Below the pieces are notes generated by a model. The model made no database searches and was not told where the DNA came from. It saw nothing but the letters and a program-made list of their open reading frames with translations. From Neolewinella litorea (lineage in GTDB: Bacteria > Bacteroidota > Bacteroidia > Chitinophagales > Saprospiraceae), in assembly GCF_004803465.1 (NCBI RefSeq), contig NZ_SRSF01000001.1, positions 682,501 to 746,500 on the forward strand: a stretch of DNA of 64,000 bases, read 5' to 3'. Positions 54,273 through 63,142 of the stretch are shown here, in pieces; positions within the stretch are counted from its first letter, which is position 1; every line of letters starts with the position of its first letter. The position numbers were made by a program, and so were the translations under genes.

Positions 54273-55304
54273 ATGGACGATCGAATAGAAAAAGCCAGAC
54301 GGCTGCTGGCCCAACGCCAGGAGATCGTTATCTTCAGCCACCGCAACCCGGACGGTGACGCCGTGGGTTCCAGCCTGGGCCTACAGCACTACCTCGAAAG
54401 CCAGGGGCATAGCTGCCAGATTCTGCTGCCCTCGGACTATCCGGAGTTCCTGACCTTTCTGCCCGGTATCCAGTCTATCGTCATCTACGATAACGATCCG
54501 GAGCTGGCGCAGGACATCATCAAGAATGCCACCCTGTTCTTCATCCTGGATTTCAACGCCTTCGACCGCATCGACCGCATGGCGGACGGTCTGGCGGACG
54601 ATCCCCGGCCGCGGATCATGATCGATCACCACCTATACCCGGACGAAATCGCCGATCCGATCTTCAGCGACCCAACGGCCAGCTCTACCTGTGAGCTGAT
54701 CTACCGCTTCATCGACGACCTCGGACACCGTTGCCACGTCGGCAAGGAGATATCCGACAGCCTGTATACCGGAATCCTGACCGATACCGGAGGCTTTAAA
54801 TACAGTACCTCCCCTGCCCTGCTCCGTACGGCTGCCGAACTGCTGGAGGCCGGTACCGACGCCTACAAGATCGCCGATCACGTCTGGAACAACCAGTCTG
54901 AAAAACAACTTCGCCTCCTTGGCCATTGTCTGGCCAACCGGATGGAACTCATTCCCGAATACCGTACCGGACTTATATACCTGAACAAGAAGGACTACGA
55001 GGATTTTGACATCCAGCGTGGCGATACCGAAGGGATCGTCAATTACGTGCTCAGGATGCCACAAATTATGATCGCCGCCTTCATTCACGAGCAACCGACA
55101 ATCGTCAAGCTCAGCCTGCGGTCCAAGGGCACCATGGACGTGCAACAAATCGCCAAAGCCCACTTCAGAGGGGGCGGGCACCGCAATGCCGCAGGGGGTG
55201 CTAGCTTTGCCCCCCTTGGCGCCACAATCAATCGCTTCAAACGCCAACTGCCCAAATACGCGGCGGAAATTGAGGCCGCTTATTTGGAATTCAACAATCA
55301 ATAA
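54273..55304 (+). CDS. DHH/DHHA1 family phosphoesterase, NrnA-like
   Basis: A 343-residue DHH-family phosphoesterase. The N-terminal DHH domain contains [20 protein letters not shown] (about 20-39), [13 protein letters not shown] and the naming motif [11 protein letters not shown] (about 113-123). [17 protein letters not shown] and [16 protein letters not shown] supply further metal-site residues. The C-terminal DHHA1 domain ends in [15 protein letters not shown] (about 300-314), the substrate-binding glycine motif. NrnA-type enzymes degrade nanoRNA and dephosphorylate pAp; cyclic dinucleotide breakdown is another known activity of the family. The start at 54273 is preceded by a plausible promoter. 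The FKBP lipoprotein gene follows 4 bases after the stop. Confidence 0.9.
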   Translation: MDDRIEKARRLLAQRQEIVIFSHRNPDGDAVGSSLGLQHYLESQGHSCQILLPSDYPEFLTFLPGIQSIVIYDNDPELAQDIIKNATLFFILDFNAFDRIDRMADGLADDPRPRIMIDHHLYPDEIADPIFSDPTASSTCELIYRFIDDLGHRCHVGKEISDSLYTGILTDTGGFKYSTSPALLRTAAELLEAGTDAYKIADHVWNNQSEKQLRLLGHCLANRMELIPEYRTGLIYLNKKDYEDFDIQRGDTEGIVNYVLRMPQIMIAAFIHEQPTIVKLSLRSKGTMDVQQIAKAHFRGGGHRNAAGGASFAPLGATINRFKRQLPKYAAEIEAAYLEFNNQ

Positions 55305-55308
55305 TTTT

Positions 55309-56226
55309 ATGCAAACCAGAATTTTCCTCCTCTTCGCAGGATTATCGCTTTTTGCTGCCTGTGGAGACTCGGGCAAGGAAGGCATGATCACCACCGACCT
55401 GGGCAACCGCTACAGCTACGTCACCACCAACGACGACGGCCAACTGGCGAACGCCGGCGACTATATCTACTTCCACGCCCAGCTTAAGACGGAGGGCGAC
55501 AGCGTAGTGATCGATACCCGCGAGGGCGGCGGCGACCAACCAGTGATCCAGGCGCTTTCGGACAGCATCGTCAACGAAAACACCGGCCCCGTAGAGGACA
55601 TCGTCCGCAAACTGCGCGTCGGAGAACGCGCCATCATCCGCACCAACATCAGCGAGTACCCGCCCCAGGCCAAGCCCCAGGGCATGGAAAACGATAGCAT
55701 CCTGCTGTACGACATCGAGGTAACCGAAGTGGTGAACCAGGAAGAATTTAACACCCGCCAGGAAGCACTTCGCGCCGAAGCCATGGCCAAGGCCGAAGAG
55801 ATTCGCGCCCGGGAACCCCAGGTGATGGAGTTCACCGATCAGGTGTACCAGGACTACAAGTCGGGCACGCTGGAGAGCGAGCTGCAGACTACGCCAAGCG
55901 GAGTGAAGTACATCATCCACGAAGAAGGAAGCGGCAAGGAAGCCGAAGCCGGACGCGGCGTAGTGGTGCAGTACATAGGACGTCTGACCTCAAACGGTGA
56001 GGTATTCGACCAGAGCTTCGAGCGCGGACAGGGCATCCCCTTCCCCCTCGGAACCGGACGGGTGATTCCCGGTTGGGACGAAGGCATCGACCTCCTGCAG
56101 GAAGGCGACCGCGCTACCCTGATCATCCCCGCCGAAATGGGTTACGGTGCCCAGGGCACCCCTGACGGCAGCATTCCGCCGAACAGCGAACTGATGTTCT
56201 ACGTCGAATTGGAACAGGTACAATAG
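55309..56226 (+). CDS. FKBP-type peptidyl-prolyl isomerase lipoprotein, two FKBP-like domains
   Basis: A 305-residue exported lipoprotein (lipobox FAAC, C18). The start at 55309 leaves a normal signal peptide. A first FKBP-like segment (about 45-150) has ANAGDYIYFHAQLKTEGDSV and a DIVRKLRVGERAIIR core but lacks the full aromatic pocket, so it is probably inactive. A helical linker (about 150-190) carries charged repeats. The second, C-terminal domain (about 200-305) is a typical FKBP: VVQYIGRLTSNGEVFDQSFE, GTGRVIPGWDEGIDLLQEGD and GYGAQGTPDGSIPPNSELMF. It probably helps folding or quality control of envelope proteins. A near-perfect terminator follows. It is 4 bases downstream of the phosphoesterase gene. 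Confidence 0.92.
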   Translation: MQTRIFLLFAGLSLFAACGDSGKEGMITTDLGNRYSYVTTNDDGQLANAGDYIYFHAQLKTEGDSVVIDTREGGGDQPVIQALSDSIVNENTGPVEDIVRKLRVGERAIIRTNISEYPPQAKPQGMENDSILLYDIEVTEVVNQEEFNTRQEALRAEAMAKAEEIRAREPQVMEFTDQVYQDYKSGTLESELQTTPSGVKYIIHEEGSGKEAEAGRGVVVQYIGRLTSNGEVFDQSFERGQGIPFPLGTGRVIPGWDEGIDLLQEGDRATLIIPAEMGYGAQGTPDGSIPPNSELMFYVELEQVQ

Positions 56227-56250
56227 CCTGCCGGAAACTGATCTTAAGTA

Positions 56251-56294
56251 CAGCGGCCCCTTCCTTCCCGGAAGGGGCCGCTGTCGTTTTATTT
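56251..56294 (+). terminator. Rho-independent terminator after the FKBP lipoprotein gene
   Basis: CAGCGGCCCCTTCC (56251-56264) pairs perfectly over 14 bases with 56270-56283, with a five-base loop, and the tail TCGTTTTATTTT follows. The T run is on the plus strand only and reaches into the stop region of the convergent enoyl-CoA hydratase gene. Confidence 0.88.
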
Positions 56295-57071
56295 TCCGCG
56301 GAAGTTGGCGATGCGCTTTTCTACGAACGCCGAGGCGCCCTCGCGAAAATCCTCGGTTTTCGTCACCGCCCCGAAGGCCGCCGCTTCGGCCGCGTAGCCC
56401 TCCTTGCCGTCGTAGTAGGCATTGATCGCGCGGATACTCTGCTGTATCGCAATGGGCCCCTTGCTGCCGATCACGCGCAGCAGCTCTACGGCCTTTTCCC
56501 GCGCTTCCTCCTGGGGCAGCACGTAATTAACCAGTCCGAGACGGTGAGCTTCCTGCGCGTCGATACGGTCTCCGGTCAGGATCAGTTCGGTCGCTTTGCC
56601 CTTACCGATGTATTGATTCAGGCGCTGCGTCCCTCCGTAACCGGGGATGATTCCCAGGTTGACTTCGGGTTGCCCGAAACTGGCATTTTCTGTCGCCACG
56701 CGCAGGTGGCAGGCCATTGCCAATTCGCAGCCGCCACCGAGGGCAAACCCGTTCACCAGGGCGATCACCGGGCGGTGGAACCGCTCAATGAGAAAGAATA
56801 TTTCGTGGCCCCGTTGCGCCATGGTTTCGCCGTTGCCGTCTTCGGCTACCGCCAGAAATTCCTTGATGTCTGCACCGGCCACGAAAGCGCGATCTCCGGC
56901 CCCGGTCAGAATGACGCCGTGGAAATCATCGTGATCCTGGTAGCCCGCGGAAAAGAAATGGCGGATCTCAGTGAGGGTCTGTACGTTGAGGGCGTTTAGC
57001 GCCTTGGGTCGGTTGATGGTGAGGAAGATTATGCGATCTTTCACTTCCACCAGAAGGTTTTCGTAGGTCAT
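56289..57071 (-). CDS. enoyl-CoA hydratase/isomerase family protein
   Basis: A 260-residue crotonase-fold enzyme. The N-terminal strand-turn ENLLVEVKDRIIFLTINRPK is followed by GDRAFVAGADIKEFLAVAED, the oxyanion-hole loop. The central block ALVNGFALGGGCELAMACHL holds the glutamate usual in hydratases (about 113), and ASFGQPEVNLGIIPGYGGTQ has the second glutamate (about 136-139). QQSIRAINAYYDG and the end EDFREGASAFVEKRIANFRG are also typical. It should hydrate 2-enoyl-CoA in fatty-acid or branched-chain acid catabolism. It sits 22 bases downstream of ilvN on the same strand, which puts acyl-CoA metabolism beside branched-chain amino acid synthesis. Confidence 0.9.
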   Translation of the reverse strand: MTYENLLVEVKDRIIFLTINRPKALNALNVQTLTEIRHFFSAGYQDHDDFHGVILTGAGDRAFVAGADIKEFLAVAEDGNGETMAQRGHEIFFLIERFHRPVIALVNGFALGGGCELAMACHLRVATENASFGQPEVNLGIIPGYGGTQRLNQYIGKGKATELILTGDRIDAQEAHRLGLVNYVLPQEEAREKAVELLRVIGSKGPIAIQQSIRAINAYYDGKEGYAAEAAAFGAVTKTEDFREGASAFVEKRIANFRGK

Positions 57072-57093
57072 GGGGGTTAATATACCCTCCTTT

Positions 57094-57654
57094 TCAGTTT
57101 CCTACGCCGGCCTCGATTTCCTGCAGGTAACTGTTCAGTCGCTCCATGGGCTTTACGATAGCCACGCGGCCAGAGCGAACGAATTCATAGAGGCCTACCT
57201 GCCGAAGTTCCGTCAGCAGGGCCTCGGTTTCGTATTCGTGGCCGGTCTTTTCTATGACGACGTATTCCGGTTCGATAAGGAGGACCCGGGCGTTGTGGCG
57301 CCGTATGAGCATCTCCACCTCGTTGCCGTTGTTGAATACCTCGATCGGGACCTTGTAGAGGGCTATTTCCTGGTAGACGATGTCCTTGTCCTCGTAGTAA
57401 AAGGCTTTGAGGACGTCGACCTGCTTGTCCAATTGGGCTACCAATTTAATGACCATCTCCTCCGTGACTTCGACTACGATGGTGAAGCGGTGGATGGACT
57501 CGTCGCTGCTCGCGCTGGTGGTCAGGCTGCTGATATTCAGGTTGCGGCGGTTAAAGATGCCGACTACGCGGGACAGCAAGCCGGTCTGATCTTCAGTGAA
57601 TACCGTGATGGTGAAGGAACGCTTCATGCGGCGGGGATTGAGGAGAAGGGACAT
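57094..57654 (-). CDS. ilvN: acetolactate synthase small (regulatory) subunit
   Basis: A 186-residue subunit that binds valine for feedback control and activates IlvB. The ACT domain reads FTITVFTEDQTGLLSRVVGI (from about 14), FNRRNLNISSLTTSASSDES and FTIVVEVTEEMVIKLVAQLD. The C-terminal part (ALYKVPIEVFNNGNEVEMLI, VIEKTGHEYETEALLTELRQ and LYEFVRSGRVAIVK) is the IlvN C-domain. The first ATG at 57654 overlaps the ilvB stop codon (TAATG). An ATG nine codons in (57627) is an alternative that matches other proteins better. The operon order is ilvD, ilvB, ilvN; ilvC is not in the window. Confidence 0.95.
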   Translation of the reverse strand: MSLLLNPRRMKRSFTITVFTEDQTGLLSRVVGIFNRRNLNISSLTTSASSDESIHRFTIVVEVTEEMVIKLVAQLDKQVDVLKAFYYEDKDIVYQEIALYKVPIEVFNNGNEVEMLIRRHNARVLLIEPEYVVIEKTGHEYETEALLTELRQVGLYEFVRSGRVAIVKPMERLNSYLQEIEAGVGN

Positions 57655-59423
57655 TAGCGTTGTGGATTCAGGTCTTCAGGACCGAGGATGACCTCACTGA
57701 TGGATTTTCCGCTCGGTACCATCGGGAAAACGTTGTCTTCCTTCACCGTATGGAGGTGTAGCAGGTACGGGCCGGTGTGGGCCAGCATTTCCCGGATCGC
57801 GTCGTTTACCTCCGCCGGATCCTTTACGGAACGGCCCGCTACGCCAAAGCCGCGGGCTATGGTCACGAAATCAGGATTCTGCAATTCCACGGAGCTGTAG
57901 CGTCGCTTGTGAAACAATTCCTGCCACTGGCGGACCATGCCCAGGTAATTGTTGTCAAGCAGGACAATCTTTACCCCGACGTTCCACTGGGCGCAGAGAC
58001 CGAGCTCTTGCAGGGTCATCTGGAACCCACCGTCTCCGATGAAGGCCACGACTTCCCGGGAGGGGTCGGCGTATTTGGCTCCGAACGCGGCTGGCAAACC
58101 ATAGCCCATGGTACCCGCGCCTCCGGAGCTGACCCACTGGTCGTGCCCCTTGTATTCGTAGTAGCGGGCGGCCATCATCTGGTGCTGGCCGACGTCGGTG
58201 GCCACAATGGCCCGACCGTCGGTTTGCCGGCTGACTTCGCGGATCACCTGACCCATACGAATCTGGCCATCGGTAGTTGGCTTAATTGCTTCGCTGATGA
58301 CGCGTTGCTGTTCAATTTCCGCGCATTGGCGAAAACGCGCCACCCAATCGGGATAGGTCTTTTCGTCGAGCAGCGGGAGCAACTGTTCGAGCACTTCGCG
58401 GGCGTCGCCCAGGACGGGGGCTACGGCCCGGACGTTCTTGTTAAGTTCGGCGGGGTCTACTTCGATGTGGACCACCTTGGCGTCGGGAAGGTATTGATCC
58501 AGCCGGCCCGTTACCCGATCGTCAAACCGCATCCCGATGGCGATGACTACATCGGCCTCGTTCTGGAGAAAGTTGGGGCCGTAATTGCCGTGCATGCCCA
58601 GCATCCCGGTGAAGAGCGGATGATCATTCGGCAGCGTCGACAAACCGTGGCAGGTTACTCCTACGGGGATGCCCGTGTGGTCTACGAACTGGCGAAATAT
58701 TTCCTGGGCGTGGGCGATGTGTATACCGTGGCCGGCGAGGATCATGGGCCGCGAAGCACCGTTGATCAACTCAGCGGCAGCCCTCAGTTCACGTCCCTTG
58801 GGCTTGTTGTGCGGTACGTAGCTGCGGATAGACAGTTCCTCCGGATAGGCGAAATCAACCATGGCCAGCTGGGCGTCCTTGGTGATGTCGACCACCACCG
58901 GCCCGGGCCGACCACTGTTGGCGATAAAAAAAGCTTTCTTGAATACCCAACCAATCTCTTCCGGTTTGGTGATCTGGTAGTTCCATTTGGTGACCGGAAT
59001 GGTGCTGTTGACCACGTCCACTTCCTGAAAGGCGTCGCTGCCCAGCAAAAAGCTTGGTACCTGACCCGTAATGGCGACAATGGGAAGACTATCGAGTTGG
59101 GCATCGCAGAGTCCGGTAATCAGGTTGGTAGCCCCCGGTCCGGAGGTGGCCATGCAAACGCCGGTGCTGCGCTTGATACGGGCGTAGCCCTCAGCGGCGT
59201 GGATGGCGCCCTGCTCGTGGCGGGGCAGGATATGGGTGATCTGGTCTTCGAAATCGATCAGCGCGTCGTAAACGGGCATAATGGCCCCGCCGGGGTACCC
59301 GAAGATGGTGTCTACACCCTCATTGACGAGGCACTGCAGCAGTGCGTGGGCCCCACTAATGCGCTGGGTACGGGGGGTCCCGTTTTGCCGGGTGGGTGAC
59401 AGGGTTTTGGACAATTGGGCCAT
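57654..59423 (-). CDS. ilvB: acetolactate synthase large (catalytic) subunit
   Basis: A 589-residue thiamine-diphosphate enzyme joining two pyruvates (or pyruvate and 2-ketobutyrate) in isoleucine/valine synthesis. The N-terminal Pyr domain has [20 protein letters not shown] and [20 protein letters not shown], with the catalytic glutamate in [31 protein letters not shown] and [20 protein letters not shown] follow. The FAD-binding middle domain spans about 205-360. The PP domain has [20 protein letters not shown] and the metal-binding [15 protein letters not shown] with [16 protein letters not shown]. Length and all motifs fit. The overlap with ilvN points to translational coupling. Confidence 0.97.
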   Translation of the reverse strand: MAQLSKTLSPTRQNGTPRTQRISGAHALLQCLVNEGVDTIFGYPGGAIMPVYDALIDFEDQITHILPRHEQGAIHAAEGYARIKRSTGVCMATSGPGATNLITGLCDAQLDSLPIVAITGQVPSFLLGSDAFQEVDVVNSTIPVTKWNYQITKPEEIGWVFKKAFFIANSGRPGPVVVDITKDAQLAMVDFAYPEELSIRSYVPHNKPKGRELRAAAELINGASRPMILAGHGIHIAHAQEIFRQFVDHTGIPVGVTCHGLSTLPNDHPLFTGMLGMHGNYGPNFLQNEADVVIAIGMRFDDRVTGRLDQYLPDAKVVHIEVDPAELNKNVRAVAPVLGDAREVLEQLLPLLDEKTYPDWVARFRQCAEIEQQRVISEAIKPTTDGQIRMGQVIREVSRQTDGRAIVATDVGQHQMMAARYYEYKGHDQWVSSGGAGTMGYGLPAAFGAKYADPSREVVAFIGDGGFQMTLQELGLCAQWNVGVKIVLLDNNYLGMVRQWQELFHKRRYSSVELQNPDFVTIARGFGVAGRSVKDPAEVNDAIREMLAHTGPYLLHLHTVKEDNVFPMVPSGKSISEVILGPEDLNPQR

Positions 59424-59442
59424 GGAAAAATAATTTACTCGG

Positions 59443-61125
59443 CTAGCGATCGGTTACGCAGCCTTCTGATGCACTACTTACGGAACGGGCGTACTTGCGG
59501 AGCACGCCGAAGGTGGCTTTCTCCGCCGGGGCTCGCCAGGCGGCGCGGCGCCGCCGCAGGGTTTCTTCGTCTACCTCCACATTGAGGACGTTAGTGTCGG
59601 CGTCAATGTTGATGATGTCTCCCTCCTCCACCAATGCCAGTGGGCCGCCGACCTGGGCTTCGGGGCTGATGTGACCCACCACGAAGCCGTGGGTACCTCC
59701 GCTGAAACGGCCGTCGGTAATGAGGGCAACCTGTTTGCCCAGGCCCTGCCCCATGATTTCACTGGTGGGTTTGAGCATTTCCGGCATTCCGGGCCCGCCC
59801 TTGGGTCCACAGTACCGGATCACCACCACGTCACCCGCCTTGATCTGCCGTTGACGGATGGCGGTATTGGCGGCGGCTTCGGAATCAAAGACGCGGGCCG
59901 GACCCATGAAATGCGTTCCTTCCTTACCGGTGATCTTGGCCACACTGCCCTCCGTGGCAAGATTGCCGTACAGTATCTGGAGGTGGCCGGTGGCCTTGAC
60001 CGGACGATCAAGAGGGTGAATGATGTGCTGGCCTTCGCGCAGGCTTTCCACCTCGATGAGGTTCTCGGCCAGCGTTTTACCGGTCACGGTGAGGCAATCG
60101 CCGTGCAGCATACCTTGTTTCAGCAGTTCCTTCATCACGGCTGGCACGCCGCCGACGTAGTAGAGATCCTCCATGACGTACTTGCCGCTCGGCTTCAGGT
60201 CAGCCAGGAAAGGCGTGCGGTCGCTGATACGCTGGAAGTCGTCGATGGTGATGTTGATACCGGCACTGCGGGCAATGGCCAGCAGGTGCAGTACGGCGTT
60301 CGTGCTGCCGCCAAGTACGGTCAGCGTGACGATGGCATTCTCGAAAGACTCGCGCGTCAGGATGTCCAAGGGCTTGATATCCCGCTGCAGCAGTTCAAGC
60401 ATATGGCCGCCCACCCTGGCGGTGTCGGCCCGTTTATCGGGGTGATTTGCCGGGATACTGCTGTTGTAGGGCAAGGCCATACCCATAGCCTCGATAGCGG
60501 TCGCCATGGTGTTTGCGGTGTACATACCCCCGCAGGCCCCGGAGCCGGGGCAGGCGTGCCGGATCACGCCTTCGTACTGGGTTTGGTTGACTTCTCCGGT
60601 GCGGTACTTGCCCAGCACCTCGAAGGCGGAAACGACGTCCAGCTTTTCCTCCTTATAGCAGCCGGGGCTGATGGTGCCACCGTACACCAGAATGGCGGGC
60701 CGATTAAGCCGGCAAAGCGCTATCATGGCTCCGGGCATATTCTTGTCGCAGCCTACGACGGTTACCAGGGCGTCATACCACTGCGCGCCCGCCACCGTCT
60801 CAATACTGTCGGCGATCACGTCGCGGCTCGGCAGGCTATAGCGCATGCCGTCGGTACCCATGCTCATTCCGTCACTGACGCCGATCGTATGGTAAATCAG
60901 GCCCAGCAAATCATTCTCCGCGTTGACCCCGGACTTGACCTCCCGCGCCAGGTCATTGAGGTGCATGTTGCAGGGATTGCCCTCCCACCCCGTGCTGACG
61001 ATACCCACCTGTGCCTTGTCCATGTCTGCGTCGGTCAGACCGATGCCGTAGAGCATGGCCCGGGCGGCGGGCTGTTCGGGGTTGTTGGTAACGTTGCGGC
61101 TGTAATGGTTCAGTGGTCGGATCAT
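59443..61125 (-). CDS. ilvD: dihydroxy-acid dehydratase
   Basis: A 560-residue iron-sulfur enzyme that dehydrates dihydroxy acids to the keto acids of valine and isoleucine. The cluster cysteines are in [15 protein letters not shown] (about 121-135) and [20 protein letters not shown] (about 189-208), plus a cysteine in [12 protein letters not shown] near residue 50. The conserved [17 protein letters not shown] lies at about 270-286. The end has [20 protein letters not shown] and [20 protein letters not shown]. It is the first gene of the ilvD-ilvB-ilvN operon (19-base gap to ilvB). A hairpin lies 18 bases upstream of its ATG and may be part of its leader. Confidence 0.97.
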   Translation of the reverse strand: MIRPLNHYSRNVTNNPEQPAARAMLYGIGLTDADMDKAQVGIVSTGWEGNPCNMHLNDLAREVKSGVNAENDLLGLIYHTIGVSDGMSMGTDGMRYSLPSRDVIADSIETVAGAQWYDALVTVVGCDKNMPGAMIALCRLNRPAILVYGGTISPGCYKEEKLDVVSAFEVLGKYRTGEVNQTQYEGVIRHACPGSGACGGMYTANTMATAIEAMGMALPYNSSIPANHPDKRADTARVGGHMLELLQRDIKPLDILTRESFENAIVTLTVLGGSTNAVLHLLAIARSAGINITIDDFQRISDRTPFLADLKPSGKYVMEDLYYVGGVPAVMKELLKQGMLHGDCLTVTGKTLAENLIEVESLREGQHIIHPLDRPVKATGHLQILYGNLATEGSVAKITGKEGTHFMGPARVFDSEAAANTAIRQRQIKAGDVVVIRYCGPKGGPGMPEMLKPTSEIMGQGLGKQVALITDGRFSGGTHGFVVGHISPEAQVGGPLALVEEGDIINIDADTNVLNVEVDEETLRRRRAAWRAPAEKATFGVLRKYARSVSSASEGCVTDR

Positions 61126-61133
61126 AGATAGCG

Positions 61134-61171
61134 AATAGTAAATAGCCGCCCTCCGTTGATGGAGAGCGGCT
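61134..61171 (-). promoter_or_regulatory. hairpin just upstream of ilvD (leader structure or terminator)
   Basis: On the minus strand AGCCGCTCTCC (61171-61161) pairs with GGAGGGCGGCT (61154-61144), a G/C-rich stem of ten or eleven pairs with one mismatch. The tail ATTTACTATT is weakly T-rich. The stem ends only 18 bases from the ilvD ATG, leaving no room for a promoter after it. A partial promoter (TTTC at 61216-61213, TATCTTGT at 61191-61184) sits before it. The element may therefore lie in the ilvD leader. No branched-chain-rich leader peptide was found. Confidence 0.4.
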
Positions 61172-61247
61172 ATATCGCTACAAGATACCGTAGGGTACTG
61201 CGCGATCTGAAATCGCTATTTTGGAGAATTACGACGTCCGGCCAGGA

Positions 61248-61910
61248 CTAATACCGACGCTTGTCCAACCGAAACGTAGCCTGGATTCCCAGCTGGTAGG
61301 TCAGCAGTCGGCTCTCGGAAGTTGCCGCCCCCCCTTCCGCGTCGGGGATATCGACGCCGTCGAAGTCGGAAAAATGATATCGCACGCCGGCAAGGGGCGT
61401 AATGGTCAGCAAATTGCTGAGTCCGAAGTCGAGACCGATGCCGCCCGCCAGACTCGCCGTGGTGGAACTGCCAGAGTAGGCGCCATCGAGGGTGGCCAAC
61501 GTGTGGCGCGATATCCCGGGGGCTACCTGCAGGAAAAATCCCTTCTCTAGTTGCGGACCTTGCTTGCCGAAGGTCGGACAGTCGCAATCGGTAGCCAGGT
61601 CAAAGACGTAGATGTTTGTTTTGAACTGAAACCCGTAAGTTTTCCAATCCTGCGTACTTTCATTCAGGGCATAGTACACAGTTGGCAGAAATTCAATTCG
61701 TTGCTTAGGTAGCCTGAACCAATAGTTCAAGGCTACTTCCGTTCCATCTGCATAATCCAGTGGATGCTCGAGTGCAGGTCCGTTATCGTAAGAAAGCGTA
61801 GCCTGATTGAAGTTGCGGAAGACGCTCAACCCTACCTGAGCCGACAGTGAGGAGGTAAGCAGGACGGCCGGCAACAAGAGGATGAGGAAGCGAAAAGTAG
61901 CGTTGGTCAT
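61248..61910 (-). CDS. outer-membrane beta-barrel protein
   Basis: A 220-residue exported protein. The start at 61910 gives a signal peptide (TNATFRFLILLLPAVLLTSS ending LSAQ). Alternating strands follow: VGLSVFRNFNQATLSYDNGP, EVALNYWFRLPKQRIEFLPT, VYYALNESTQDWKTYGFQF and KTNIYVFDLATDCDCPTFGK. Glycine- and aromatic-rich strands near the end (AGGIGLDFGLSNLLTITPLA, VRYHFSDFDG, LTYQLGIQATFRL) are typical of an 8-stranded porin-like barrel with a terminal strand LGIQATFRL. The function is unknown. The two cysteines (CDC) are unusual for a barrel. It lies 122 bases upstream of ilvD and could be cotranscribed, unless the hairpin between them ends its transcript. Confidence 0.78.
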   Translation of the reverse strand: MTNATFRFLILLLPAVLLTSSLSAQVGLSVFRNFNQATLSYDNGPALEHPLDYADGTEVALNYWFRLPKQRIEFLPTVYYALNESTQDWKTYGFQFKTNIYVFDLATDCDCPTFGKQGPQLEKGFFLQVAPGISRHTLATLDGAYSGSSTTASLAGGIGLDFGLSNLLTITPLAGVRYHFSDFDGVDIPDAEGGAATSESRLLTYQLGIQATFRLDKRRY

Positions 61911-62019
61911 TGTGTGCGAACGCCCGGTGCCGCACCAAAATTGCACCGCGGCCGGGGCAGGGTGCGGCACCCGCGGCAGCGCCTGATTAGTAGCCCCTTA
62001 ACAGAAGGCAGGCAACCTA

Positions 62020-63141
62020 GTGTCAAGTGGGGGGGTTAACTTTGATGTAACTCAACTAAACTTTTTGCTCCCGCTCCTCCTCTCATCCCTCCTGGCTGTG
62101 TCCGCGGATTCCCTCCCCCCCGACGGACCCTACCTCTTTTACGAGAGCGATTCTCTGGTGGCCCACTGGGCCGATACCGAAGAGCGGACGACCGGGAAAG
62201 TGGTCTTTAGCCCCGATAATTTTGCGGCGCTTCCCGAGTTTGCCTCCTTCGATCCGGGTTACGTAGACCCCGACCGGAGTTTTATTCCGGAAACCACCGC
62301 CCATTATTCCGGCGTGAGCAAGGTCGCGGCCATCAGCGACATCCACGGACAATTTGAAACCGGTCGCGAACTCCTGCGGGCCAACGGCATCATCGACAGT
62401 GCCTCCAACTGGGCGTACGGCGACGGGCACCTCGTCATCGTCGGTGACATTTTCGACCGCGGTGACCAGGTGACCGAATTGCTTTGGTTGGTCTACAAGC
62501 TCGAACAGCAAGCCGACCGGGCGGGTGGCCGCGTGCATTTCTTGCTGGGCAACCATGAGACAATGATCCTGGAGGGCGACGAACGCTACCTTAATGCCCG
62601 CTACCGTACCACCAGTGGACTGATCGGGGAATTTTACAAGGACCTGTACGGACCGAACACCTACCTGGGGCGGTGGCTGCGGAGTCTGCCCTTGGCCGTG
62701 GAAATTAACGATATCGTATTCATCCACGGTGGACTGAGCCGAAGCGTAGTGCGGGAAGTGCGCAGCATCGACCAGATCAATCAGCTCTACCGCGATTATC
62801 TCATTGACGCCGAGGACCTATCCTCCGTAACTGATAAGAGCGCCCGCCTTGAGTTGCTTTACGGCCGCACGGGCCCCCTATGGTACCGGGGCTACTTTAG
62901 CCGGGAAGGATTCTCGGAGCAGGACCTGAAGTTTGTGCTGCGCAAGATCGATGCGAAAGGTATCGTGGTCGGCCATACCAGCTTCACAGCCGTGAGCAGT
63001 TACTTCGATAATCGGGTGATCGCGGTCGACTCAAGCATCAAATTTGGCAGTGTCGGGGAGATTTTAATTATCGAAGATGGGTCGTATTTTAGGGGAACCA
63101 TCAGTGGGAAGCGAATCCCACTGAAGGGTTCGACTAAATGA
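62020..63141 (+). CDS. secreted metallophosphoesterase
   Basis: A 373-residue protein with a hydrophobic N-terminus (FLLPLLLSSLLAVSADS), probably exported. The start is unsure: GTG at 62020 is used here, but a TTG at 62065 would give a shorter leader. An exact -7 promoter box (TAACTTTG, 62037-62044) lies inside the longer reading frame, which favours the later start. The calcineurin-like domain is clear: AISDIHGQFETGRELLRANG (D107, H109), then VIVGDIFDRGDQVTELLWLV (GDxxDRG), VHFLLGNHETMILEG (GNHE) and VFIHGGLSRSVVREV. VVGHTSFTAVSSYFDNRVIA provides the last metal histidine. It is a protein phosphatase-like member of the family; the substrate is unknown. The next gene starts 1 base after its stop. 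Confidence 0.87.
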   Translation: MSSGGVNFDVTQLNFLLPLLLSSLLAVSADSLPPDGPYLFYESDSLVAHWADTEERTTGKVVFSPDNFAALPEFASFDPGYVDPDRSFIPETTAHYSGVSKVAAISDIHGQFETGRELLRANGIIDSASNWAYGDGHLVIVGDIFDRGDQVTELLWLVYKLEQQADRAGGRVHFLLGNHETMILEGDERYLNARYRTTSGLIGEFYKDLYGPNTYLGRWLRSLPLAVEINDIVFIHGGLSRSVVREVRSIDQINQLYRDYLIDAEDLSSVTDKSARLELLYGRTGPLWYRGYFSREGFSEQDLKFVLRKIDAKGIVVGHTSFTAVSSYFDNRVIAVDSSIKFGSVGEILIIEDGSYFRGTISGKRIPLKGSTK

Positions 63142-63142
63142 C

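Noticed and set aside
57777-59399. 540-codon open frame antisense to ilvB
   Set aside because: It mirrors a strongly conserved ilvB frame in GC-rich DNA and shows no domain motif of its own.
62037-62044. Promoter box proving a start downstream of 62020
   Set aside because: The -7 match is exact, but no -33 element is found, so it is recorded only as an argument about the start, not as a separate feature.
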